From NCBI GenBank assembly GCA_038277395.1, contig CM076191.1:98691588-98755587 (forward strand): a stretch of 64,000 nt of DNA. The letters are read 5' to 3'. The position numbers and the translations under genes are program-made. Shown one piece after another: positions 54,223 to 64,000 of the stretch. Within the stretch, counting starts at the first letter, position 1. Every line of letters begins with the position of its first letter. The DNA is from Dryocosmus kuriphilus. Its lineage: Eukaryota; Arthropoda; Insecta; Hymenoptera; Cynipidae. The notes below the pieces were generated by a model. That model worked only from the letters and a program-made list of their open reading frames with translations. It ran no database searches and had not been told where the DNA came from.

Positions 54223-56263
54223 GTTTTTTTTGTCGATTTCGACCAACGCGCGGGCACTTTTTTACCAATATTATAGTTTGCGATGGTATCTCTGGACTAT
54301 ATGTTGAAAAAAATAAAACATTAAAAGAGGTACACTTTTTTGATTTTGTATATATTTAGACCGTCTACGTTGATGGAAGCGCTGGTGCCCGGAGTTTTTG
54401 TCGATTTCGACCAACGCGCGGGCACTTTTTTACCAATATTATAGTTTGCGATGGTATCTCTGGACTATATGTTGAAAAATATAAACATTAAAAGAGGTAC
54501 ACTTTTTTTGATTTTGTATGTATTTAGACCGTCTACGTTGATGGAAGCGCTGGTGCCCGGAGTTTTTGTCGATTTCGACCAACGCGCGGGCACTTTTTTA
54601 CCAATATTATAGTTTGCGATGGTATCTCTCTGGACTATATGTTGAAAAATATAAACATTAAAAGAGGTACACTTTTTTGATTTTGTATGTATTTAGACCG
54701 TCTACGTTGATGGAAGCGCTGGTGCCCGGAGTTTTTGTCGATTTCGACCAACGCGCGGGCACTTTTTTACCAATATTATAGTTTGCGATGGTATCTCTGG
54801 ACTATATGTTGAAAAAATAAAACATTAAAAGAGGTACACTTTTTTGATTTTGTATATATTTAGACCGTCTACGTTGATGGAAGCGCTGGTGCCCGGAGTT
54901 TTTGTCGATTTCGACCAACGCGCGGGCACTTTTTTACCAATATTATAGTTTGCGATGGTATCTCTGGACTATATGTTGAAAAATATAAACATTAAAAGAG
55001 GTACACTTTTTTTTTTTGATTTTGTATGTATTTAGACCGTCTACGTTGATGGAAGCGCTGGTGCCCGGAGTTTTTGTCGATTTCGACCAACGCGCGGGCA
55101 CTTTTTTACCAATATTATAGTTTGCGATGGTATCTCTGGACTATATGTTGAAAAAATATAAACATTAAAAGAGGTACACTTTTTTTTTGATTTTGTATGT
55201 ATTTAGACCGTCTACGTTGATGGAAGCGCTGGTGCCCGGAGTTTTTGTCGATTTCGACCAACGCGCGGGGCACTTTTTACCAATATTATAGTTTGCGATG
55301 GTATCTGGACTATATGTTGAAAAATATAAACATTAAAAGAGGTACACTTTTTTGATTTTGTATATATATTTAGACCGTCTACGTTGATGGAAGCGCTGGT
55401 GCCCGGAGTTTTTGTCGATTTCGACCAACGCGCGGGCACTTTTTTACCAATATTATAGTTTGCGATGGTATCTCTGGACTATATGTTGAAAAATATAAAC
55501 ATTAAAAGAGGTACACTTTTTTGATTTTGTATGTATTTAGACCGTCTACGTTGATGGAAGCGCTGGTGCCCGGAGTTTTTGTCGATTTCGACCAACGCGC
55601 GGGCACTTTTTTACCAATATTATAGTTTGCGATGGTATCTCTGGACTATATGTTGAAAAATATAAACATTAAAAGAGGTACACTTTTTTGATTTTGTATG
55701 TATTTAGACCGTCTACGTTGATGGAAGCGCTGGTGCCCGGAGTTTTTGTCGATTTTTCGACCAACGCGCGGGCACTTTTTTTACCAATATTATAGTTTGC
55801 GATGGTATCTCTGGACTATATGTTGAAAAAATATAAACATTAAAAGAGGTACACTTTTTTGATTTTTGTGTATATTTAGACCGTCTACGTTGATGGAAGC
55901 GCTGGTGCCCGGAGTTTTTGTCGATTTCGACCAACGCGCGGGCACTTTTTTACCAATATTATAGTTTGCGATGGTATCTCTGGACTATATGTTGAAAAAT
56001 ATAAACATTAAAAGAGGTACACTTTTTTTTTGATTTTGTATGTATTTAGACCGTCTACGTTGATGGAAGCGCTGGTGCCCGGAGTTTTTGTCGATTTCGA
56101 CCAACGCGCGGGCACTTTTTTACCAATATTATAGTTTGCGATGGTATCTCTGGACTATATGTTGAAAAATATAAACATTAAAAGAGGTACACTTTTTTTG
56201 ATTTTTGTATATATTTAGACCGTCTACGTTGATGGAAGCGCTGGTGCCCGGAGTTTTTGTCGA

Positions 56264-56280
56264 TTTCGACCAACGCGGGC
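56264..56280 (+). promoter_or_regulatory. Exact match to the CENP-B box consensus (variant monomer)
   Basis: This copy has the same CG loss as the one at 18,448, in an otherwise clean C-type monomer. It again gives TTCG, A and CGGG at the required spacing. It arose separately in a different subfamily block, or is the same error made twice. Confidence 0.45.
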
Positions 56281-59200
56281 ACTTTTTTACCAATATTATA
56301 GTTTGCGATGGTATCTCTGGACTATATGTTGAAAAATATAAACATTAAAAGAGGTACACTTTTTTGATTTTGTATGTATTTAGACCGTCTACGTTGATGG
56401 AAGCGCTGGTGCCCGGAGTTTTTGTCGATTTCGACCAACGCGCGGGCACTTTTTTACCAATATTATAGTTTGCGATGGTATCTCTGGACTATATGTTGAA
56501 AAATATAAACATTAAAAGAGGTACACTTTTTTGATTTTGTATATATTTAGACCGTCTACGTTGATGGAAGCGCTGGTGCCCGGAGTTTTTGTCGATTTCG
56601 ACCAACGCGCGGGCACTTTTTTACCAATATTATAGTTTGCGATGGTATCTCTGGACTATATGTTGAAAAATATAAACATTAAAAGAGGTACACTTTTTTT
56701 GATTTTGTGTATGTATTTAGACCGTCTACGTTGATGGAAGCGCTGGTGCCCGGAGTTTTTGTCGATTTCGACCAACGCGCGGGCACTTTTTTACCAATAT
56801 TATAGTTTGCGATGGTATCTCTGGACTATATGTTGAAAAATATAAACATTAAAAGAGGTACACTTTTTTGATTTTTGTGTATTTAGACCGTCTACGTTGA
56901 TGGAAGCGCTGGTGCCCGGAGTTTTTGTCGATTTCGACCAACGCGCGGGCACTTTTTTACCAATATTATAGTTTGCGATGGTATCTCTGGACTATATGTT
57001 GAAAAATATAAACATTAAAAGAGGTACACTTTTTTTGATTTTGTATGTATTTAGACCGTCTACGTTGATGGAAGCGCTGGTGCCCGGAGTTTTTGTCGAT
57101 TTCGACCAACGCGCGGGCACTTTTTTTTTACCAATATTATAGTTTGCGATGGTATCTCTGGACTATATGTTGAAAAATATAAACATTAAAAGAGGTACAC
57201 TTTTTTGATTTTGTATGTATTTAGACCGTCTACGTTGATGGAAGCGCTGGTGCCCGGAGTTTTTGTCGATTTCGACCAACGCGCGGGCACTTTTTTACCA
57301 ATATTATAGTTTGCGATGGTATCTCTGGACTATATGTTGAAAAATATAAACATTAAAAGAGGTACACTTTTTTGATTTTGTATATATTTAGACCGTCTAC
57401 GTTGATGGAAGCGCTGGTGCCCGGAGTTTTTGTCGATTTCGACCAACGCGCGGGCACTTTTTTTACCAATATTATAGTTTGCGATGGTATCTCTGGACTA
57501 TATGTTGAAAAATATAAATATTAAAAGAGGTACACTTTTTTGATTTTGTATGTATATTTAGACCGTCTACGTTGATGGAAGCGCTGGTGCCCGGAGTTTT
57601 TGTCGATTTCGACCAACGCGCGGGCACTTTTTTACCAATATTATAGTTTGCGATGGTATCTCTGGACTATATGTTGAAAAATATAAACATTAAAAGAGGT
57701 ACACTTTTTTTGATTTTGTATGTATTTAGACCGTCTACGTTGATGGAAGCGCTGGTGCCCGGAGTTTTTGTCGATTTCGACCCAACGCGCGGGCACTTTT
57801 TTACCAATATTATAGTTTGCGATGGTATCTCTGGACTATATGTTGAAAAAAATATAAACATTAAAAGAGGTACACTTTTTTTTTGATTTTGTATGTATTT
57901 AGACCGTCTACGTTGATGGAAGCGCTGGTGCCCGGAGTTTTTGTCGATTTCGACCAACGCGCGGGCACTTTTTTACCAATATTATAGTTTGCGATGGTAT
58001 CTCTGGACTATATGTTGAAAAATATAAACATTAAAAGAGGTACACTTTTTTGATTTTGTATATATTTAGACCGTCTACGTTGATGGAAGCGCTGGTGCCC
58101 GGAGTTTTTGTCGATTTCGACCAACGCGCGGGCACTTTTTTACCAATATTATAGTTTGCGATGGTATCTCTGGACTATATGTTGAAAAATATAAACATTA
58201 AAAGAGGTACACTTTTTTGATTTTGTATGTATTTAGACCGTCTACGTTGATGGAAGCGCTGGTGCCCGGAGTTTTTTTGTCGATTTCGACCAACGCGCGG
58301 GCTTTTTTTTTACCAATATTATAGTTTGCGATGGTATCTCTGGACTATATGTTGAAAAATATAAACATTAAAAGAGGTACACTTTTTTGATTTTGTATGT
58401 ATTTAGACCGTCTACGTTGATGGAAGCGCTGGTGCCCGGAGTTTTTGTCGATTTCGACCAACGCGCGGGCACTTTTTTACCAATATTATAGTTTGCGATG
58501 GTATCTCTGGACTATATGTTGAAAAATATAAACATTAAAAGAGGTACACTTTTTTGATTTTGTATATATTTAGACCGTCTACGTTGATGGAAGCGCTGGT
58601 GCCCGGAGTTTTTGTCGATTTCGACCAACGCGCGGGCACTTTTTTACCAATATTATAGTTTGCGATGGTATCTCTGGACTATATGTTGAAAAATATAAAC
58701 ATTAAAAGAGGTACACTTTTTTGATTTTGTATGTATTTAGACCGTCTACGTTGATGGAAGCGCTGGTGCCCGGAGTTTTTGTCGATTCGACCAACGCGCG
58801 GGCACTTTTTTACCAATATTATAGTTTGCGATGGTATCTCTGGACTATATGTTGAAAAAAAATATAAACATTAAAAGAGGTACACTTTTTTGATTTTGTA
58901 TATATTTAGACCGTCTACGTTGATGGAAGCGCTGGTGCCCGGAGTTTTTGTCGATTTCGACCAACGCGCGGGCACTTTTTTACCAATATTATAGTTTGCG
59001 ATGGTATCTCTGGACTATATGTTGAAAAATATAAACATTAAAAGAGGTACACTTTTTTGATTTTTGTATGTATTTAGACCGTCTACGTTGATGGAAGCGC
59101 TGGTGCCCGGAGTTTTTGTCGATTTCGACCAACGCGCGGGCACTTTTTTACCAATATTATAGTTTGCGATGGTATCTCTGGACTATATGTTGAAAAAATA

Positions 59201-60115
59201 TAAACATTAAAAGAGGTACACTTTTTTTTTTGATTTTGTATGTATTTAGACCGTCTACGTTGATGGAAGCGCTGGTGCCCGGAGTTTTTGTCGATTTCGA
59301 CCAACGCGCGGGGGCTTTTTTACCAATATTATAGTTTGCGATGGTATCTCTGGACTATATGTTGAAAAATATAAATATTAAAAGAGGTACACTTTTTTGA
59401 TTTTGTATGTATATTTAGACCGTCTACGTTGATGGAAGCGCTGGTGCCCGGAGTTTTTGTCGATTTCGACCAACGCGCGGGCACTTTTTTACCAATATTA
59501 TAGTTTGCGATGGTATCTCTGGACTATATGTTGAAAAATATAAACATTAAAAGAGGTACACTTTTTTGATTTTGTATGTATTTAGACCGTCTACGTTGAT
59601 GGAAGCGCTGGTGCCCGGAGTTTTTTGTCGATTTCGACCAACGCGCGGGCACTTTTTTACCAATATTATAGTTTGCGATGGTATCTCTGGACTATATGTT
59701 GAAAAAAATATAAACATTAAAAGAGGTACACTTTTTTGATTTTGTATGTATTTAGACCGTCTACGTTGATGGAAGCGCTGGTGCCCGGAGTTTTTGTCGA
59801 TTTCGACCAACGCGCGGGCACTTTTTTTACCAATATTATAGTTTGCGATGGTATCTCTGGACTATATGTTGAAAAATATAAACATTAAAAGAGGTACACT
59901 TTTTTGATTTTGTATGTATTTAGACCGTCTACGTTGATGGAAGCGCTGGTGCCCGGAGTTTTTGTCGATTTCGACCAACGCGCGGGCACTTTTTTACCAA
60001 TATTATAGTTTGCGATGGTATCTCTGGACTATATGTTGAAAAATATAAACATTAAAAGAGGTACACTTTTTTGATTTTGTATGTATTTAGACCGTCTACG
60101 TTGATGGAAGCGCTG

Positions 60116-60156
60116 GTGCCCGGAGTTTTTGTCGATTTCGACCAACGCGCGGGCAC
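60116..60156. repeat. Nested inverted repeat in each monomer (example copy)
   Basis: The outer arms GTGCCCG (60,116-60,122) and CGGGCAC (60,150-60,156) are exact reverse complements of seven bases. The inner arms GTCGA (60,131-60,135) and TCGAC (60,138-60,142) are exact reverse complements of five bases with a 2-nt loop. Both pairs share almost the same centre (monomer positions 85 and 85.5), with 8- and 7-nt internal loops between the stems. The same arrangement occurs in nearly every C-type copy. Extrusion as a hairpin or cruciform is possible; only the symmetry is seen here. Confidence 0.85.
60136..60152 (+). promoter_or_regulatory. CENP-B-box-like motif, 8 of 9 fixed bases (example copy)
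   Basis: The mammalian CENP-B box is NTTCGNNNNANNCGGGN. Here the 17 bases have TTCG at 60,137-60,140, A at 60,145 and CGCG where CGGG is expected at 60,148-60,151, so one fixed base differs. This is the consensus state of almost every monomer in the window, about 370 sites. With 334 start positions on both strands of one monomer, a chance hit this good has an expectation of roughly 0.04 under equal base use. That is suggestive rather than decisive. Binding by any CENP-B-like protein is inference. Confidence 0.4.
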
Positions 60157-60582
60157 TTTTTTACCAATATTATAGTTTGCGATGGTATCTCTGGACTATA
60201 TGTTGAAAAATATAAACATTAAAAGAGGTACACTTTTTTGATTTTGTATGTATTTAGACCGTCTACGTTGATGGAAGCGCTGGTGCCCGGAGTTTTTGTC
60301 GATTTCGACCAACGCGCGGGCACTTTTTTACCAATATTATAGTTTGCGATGGTATCTCTGGACTATATGTTGAAAAATATAAACATTAAAAGAGGTACAC
60401 TTTTTTTTTGATTTTGTATGTATTTAGACCGTCTACGTTGATGGAAGCGCTGGTGCCCGGAGTTTTTTGTCGATTTCGACCAACGCGCGGGCACTTTTTT
60501 ACCAATATTATAGTTTGCGATGGTATCTCTGGACTATATGTTGAAAAATATAAACATTAAAAGAGGTACACTTTTTTTTTTG

Positions 60583-60625
60583 TATTTTGTATGTATTTTA
60601 GACCGTCTACGGGCACTTTTGATGG
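60583..60625 (+). repeat. Monomer with GGCACTTT patch copied from the same unit
   Basis: Between TCTACG and TGATGG there are seven extra bases, giving TACGGGCACTTTTGATGG. GGGCACTTTT is normally at monomer positions 100-110. The jump out shares CG and the jump back shares T, as expected for a local template switch. The preceding spacer (TGTATTTTGTATG) is altered too. Confidence 0.75.
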
Positions 60626-63600
60626 AAGCGCTGGTGCCCGGAGTTTTTGTCGATTTCGACCAACGCGCGGGCACTTTTTTACCAATATTATAGTTTGCGA
60701 TGGTATCTCTGGACTATATGTTGAAAAATATAAACATTAAAAGAGGTACACTTTTTTGATTTTTGTATGTATTTAGACCGTCTACGTTGATGGAAGCGCT
60801 GGTGCCCGGAGTTTTTGTCGATTTCGACCAACGCGCGGGCACTTTTTTACCAATATTATAGTTTGCGATGGTATCTCTGGACTATATGTTGAAAAATATA
60901 AACATTAAAAGAGGTACACTTTTTTTTGATTTTGTATGTATTTAGACCGTCTACGTTGATGGAAGCGCTGGTGCCCGGAGTTTTTGTCGATTTCGACCAA
61001 CGCGCGGGCACTTTTTTACCAATATTATAGTTTGCGATGGTATCTCTGGACTATATGTTGAAAAATATAAACATTAAAAGAGGTACTTTTTTTTTTGATT
61101 TTGTATGTATTTAGACCGTCTACGTTGATGGAAGCGCTGGTGCCCGGAGTTTTTGTCGATTTCGACCAACGCGCGGGCACTTTTTTACCAATATTATAGT
61201 TTGCGATGGTATCTCTGGACTATATGTTGAAAAATATAAACATAAAAAGAGGTACACTTTTTTTGATTTTGTATGTATTTAGACCGTCTACGTTGATGGA
61301 AGCGCTGGTGCCCGGAGTTTTTGTCGATTTCGACCAACGCGCGGGCACTTTTTTACCAATATTATAGTTTGCGATGGTATCTCTGGACTATATGTTGAAA
61401 AATATAAACATTAAAAGAGGTACACTTTTTTGATTTTGTATGTATTTAGACCGTCTACGTTGATGGAAGCGCTGGTGCCCGGAGTTTTTGTCGATTTCGA
61501 CCAACGCGCGGGCACTTTTTTACCAATATTATAGTTTGCGATGGTATCTCTGGACTATATGTTGAAAAATATAAACATTAAAAGAGGTACACTTTTTTGA
61601 TTTTGTATATTTAGACCGTCTACGTTGATGGAAGCGCTGGTGCCCGGAGTTTTTGTCGATTTCGACCAACGCGCGGGCACTTTTTTACCAATATTATAGT
61701 TTGCGATGGTATCTCTGGACTATATGTTGAAAAATATAAAATTAAAAGAGGTACACTTTTTTGATTTTTGTATGTATTTAGACCGTCTACGTTGATGGAA
61801 GCGCTGGTGCCCGGAGTTTTTGTCGATTTCGACCAACGCGCGGGCACTTTTTTACCAATATTATAGTTTGCGATGGTATCTCTGGACTATATGTTGAAAA
61901 ATATAAACATTAAAAGAGGTACACTTTTTTGATTTTGTATGTATTTAGACCGTCTACGTTGATGGAAGCGCTGGTGCCCGGAGTTTTTGTCGATTTCGAC
62001 CAACGCGCGGGCACTTTTTTACCAATATTATAGTTTGCGATGGTATCTCTGGACTATATGTTGAAAAATATAAACATTAAAAGAGGTACACTTTTTTTGA
62101 TTTTGTATGTATTAGACCGTCTACGTTGATGGAAGCGCTGGTGCCCGGAGTTTTTTGTCGATTTCGACCAACGCGCGGGCACTTTTTTACCAATATTATA
62201 GTTTGCGATGGTATCTCTGGACTATATGTTGAAAAATATAAACATTAAAGAGGTACACTTTTTTGATTTTGTATGTATTTAGACCGTCTACGTTGATGGA
62301 AGCGCTGGTGCCCGGAGTTTTTGTCGATTTCGACCAACGCGCGGGCACTTTTTTACCAATATTATAGTTTGCGATGGTATCTCTGGACTATATGTTGAAA
62401 AATATAAACATTAAAAGAGGTACACTTTTTTTGATTTTGTATGTATTTAGACCGTCTACGTTGATGGAAGCGCTGGTGCCCGGAGTTTTTGTCGATTTCG
62501 ACCAACGCGCGGGCACTTTTTTACCAATATTATAGTTTGCGATGGTATCTCTGGACTATATGTTGAAAAATATAAACATTAAAAGAGGTACACTTTTTTT
62601 TGATTTTGTATGTATTTAGACCGTCTACGTTGATGGAAGCGCTGGTGCCCGGAGTTTTTGTCGATTTCGACCAACGCGCGGGCACTTTTTTTACCAATAT
62701 TATAGTTTGCGATGGTATCTCTGGACTATATGTTGAAAAATATATAAACATTAAAAGAGGTACACTTTTTTGATTTTGTATGTATTTAGACCGTCTACGT
62801 TGATGGAAGCGCTGGTGCCCGGAGTTTTTGTCGATTTCGACCAACGCGCGGGCACTTTTTTACCAATATTATAGTTTGCGATGGTATCTCTGGACTATAT
62901 GTTGAAAAATATAAACATTAAAAGAGGTACACTTTTTTGATTTTGTATGTATTTAGACCGTCTACGTTGATGGAAGCGCTGGTGCCCGGAGTTTTTGTCG
63001 ATTTCGACCAACGCGCGGGCACTTTTTTACCAATATTATAGTTTGCGATGGTATCTCTGGACTATATGTTGAAAAATATAAACATTAAAAGAGGTACACT
63101 TTTTTGATTTTGTATGTATATTTAGACCGTCTCTACGTTGATGGAAGCGCTGGTGCCCGGAGTTTTTGTCGATTTCGACCAACAACGCGCGGGCACTTTT
63201 TTACCAATATTATAGTTTGCGATGGTATCTCTGGACTATATGTTGAAAAATATAAAATTAAAAGAGGTACTTTTTTTTGATTTTGTATGTATTTAGACCG
63301 TCTACGTTGATGGAAGCGCTGGTGCCCGGAGTTTTTGTCGATTTCGACCAACGCGCGGGCACTTTTTTACCAATATTATAGTTTGCGATGGTATCTCTGG
63401 ACTATATGTTGAAAAAAATATAAACATTAAAAGAGGTACACTTTTTTTGATTTTGTATGTATTTAGACCGTCTACGTTGATGGAAGCGCTGGTGCCCGGA
63501 GTTTTTGTCGATTTCGACCAACGCGCGGGCACTTTTTTACCAATATTATAGTTTGCGATGGTATCTCTGGACTATATGTTGAAAAATATAAACATTAAAA

Positions 63601-64000
63601 GAGGTACACTTTTTTGATTTTGTATGTATTTAGACCGTCTACGTTGATGGAAGCGCTGGTGCCCGGAGTTTTTGTCGATTTCGACCAACGCGCGGGCACT
63701 TTTTTACCAATATTATAGTTTGCGATGGTATCTCTGGACTATATGTGAAAAAAAATATAAACATTAAAAGAGGTACACTTTTTTGATTTTGTATGTATTT
63801 AGACCGTCTACGTTGATGGAAGCGCTGGTGCCCGGAGTTTTTGTCGATTTCGACCAACGCGCGGGCACTTTTTTACCAATATTATAGTTTGCGATGGTAT
63901 CTCTGGACTATATGTTGAAAAATATAAACATTAAAAGAGGTACACTTTTTTGATTTTGTATGTATTTAGACCGTCTACGTTGATGGAAGCGCTGGTGCCC

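Larger units (their letters stand above)
60052..60218 (+). repeat. Reference C-type monomer (167 bp)
   Basis: This copy serves as the coordinate reference; neighbours at 59,885 and 60,219 look identical over their length. Position 1 is the first T of TTAAAAGAGG. Layout: 9-15 GGTACAC; 16-21 T6 tract; 22-37 variable AT spacer; 38-49 AGACCGTCTACG; 51-64 TGATGGAAGCGCTG; 65-105 nested dyad with a CGCGCG run at 95-100; 106-111 T6 tract; 112-167 AT-rich half with CCAATATTATAG, GATGGTATCTCTGGAC and an A5 tract at 155-159. By hand count it has 27 C, 37 G and ten CpG dinucleotides. Nine of the CpGs are in positions 42-100. The A-type differs at five positions: 23 G, 38 G, 65 T, 139 G and 151 C. Confidence 0.97.
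1..64000 (+). repeat. Satellite DNA array, 167-bp monomer, about 370-375 copies
   Basis: The same unit recurs without a break from end to end. Landmarks such as GAGGTACAC, ACCGTCTACG, CGATTTCGACCAACGCG and CCAATATTATAG recur once per copy, always in this order and on this strand. Clean copies are spaced exactly 167 bp apart, for example at 59,885, 60,052, 60,219 and 60,386. The array is open at both window edges. I found no inverted copy, no mobile element, no non-satellite spacer longer than a few tens of bases and no gene. A unit of this size is close to one nucleosome plus linker, as in many centromeric and subtelomeric satellites of plants and animals. The centromeric or subtelomeric location is inferred, not shown. 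The repeat nature is certain. Confidence 0.99.
52002..64000 (+). repeat. Block C2: most homogeneous C-type monomers
   Basis: Long runs of consecutive monomers are identical or differ only in T-tract length, for example 59,885-60,385. The main polymorphism is TATATATTT against TATGTATTT in the spacer. The TATATATTT-type copies fall three monomers apart from 54,343 to 55,868 and irregularly after that; from about 59,570 to the end all but one spacer (a shortened one near 61,610) are the TATGTATTT type. The uniformity is what recent amplification or gene conversion produces. The array continues past the window edge. Confidence 0.92.

Noticed and set aside
60131..60143. RNA polymerase III B-box on the minus strand (GGTCGAAATC)
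   Set aside because: It resembles GGTTCGANTCC only with a base missing and a wrong final base. There is no A-box at a suitable distance and no tRNA fold.
60116..60170. Rho-independent terminator: GC-rich dyad followed by T6
   Set aside because: The CGGGCAC arm followed by a T run resembles one, but the loop is long and the element recurs in a eukaryotic-style satellite with no upstream gene.
60060..60218. Monomer as an ancient dimer of two half units
   Set aside because: GGTACACTTTTTT (9-21) and GGGCACTTTTTT (100-111) look alike, but the sequence after them cannot be aligned convincingly, so this is probably chance similarity around a T tract.
1..64000. CRISPR array
   Set aside because: The unit is 167 bp with no short conserved repeat alternating with unique spacers. 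The variable segment is only a few AT-rich bases, and no cas-like gene is present.
1..64000. Telomeric repeat or rDNA intergenic spacer
   Set aside because: No short telomere-type repeat is present, and no rRNA-like sequence borders the array in this window.
1..64000. Naming the species or a known satellite family
   Set aside because: I do not recognise the monomer. Units of about 165-180 bp are common in many plants and animals, so length does not identify it. A search of the 167-bp consensus against satellite databases and genome assemblies would decide.

Overview
The window is one uninterrupted satellite DNA array. From base 1 to base 64,000 it consists of a single tandemly repeated unit of about 167 bp. 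Every copy is head-to-tail in the same orientation, and the array runs off both ends of the window (base 1 is monomer position 1; the window stops near position 70). By hand count there are roughly 370-375 copies. I see no gene, RNA gene, transposon insertion, inversion or unique spacer. The sequence suggests a eukaryotic chromosome in a centromeric, pericentromeric or subtelomeric heterochromatin block: megasatellite-like scale, a nucleosome-sized unit, and two scaffolding gaps of exactly 500 N. The species cannot be named from this sequence.

Monomer architecture (C-type reference at 60,052-60,218, 167 bp, about 38% G+C): an AT-rich shell with T6, T5 and T6 tracts and an A5 tract, around a G+C- and CpG-rich core at positions 41-105. 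The core holds a nested inverted repeat (outer arms GTGCCCG/CGGGCAC, inner arms GTCGA/TCGAC). On its right half lies a motif matching 8 of the 9 fixed bases of the CENP-B box consensus; two copies match all nine.

Layout: Block A1 (1-14,290) is A-type monomers with heavy homopolymer and short-duplication noise; mean period is about 174 bp in the first 10 kb. Block A2 (14,291-19,246) is A-type monomers with mostly clean 167-bp periods. Gap 1 is 19,247-19,746. Block B (19,747-40,378) mixes two or more monomer haplotypes and carries the marker substitutions GTTCATGG and GGTTCCCGG and a TACAATT spacer. Block C1 (40,379-51,501) is mostly C-type with minor variants, some in an apparent six-monomer rhythm. 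Gap 2 is 51,502-52,001. Block C2 (52,002-64,000) is the most homogeneous part, with runs of identical monomers. A few monomers (3.4, 37.2, 39.3, 54.2 and 60.6 kb) are internally rearranged in ways that look like template switching within the satellite.

The reading frames in the window are by-products of the repeat. 167 is not a multiple of 3, so any frame cycles through all three monomer frames and soon meets a stop. No coding system is present. The points that deserve a second look are the CENP-B-box-like motif, the nested dyad whose outer stem differs between blocks, linked variant haplotypes, a possible six-mer higher-order repeat, and the abrupt change in indel rate along the array.
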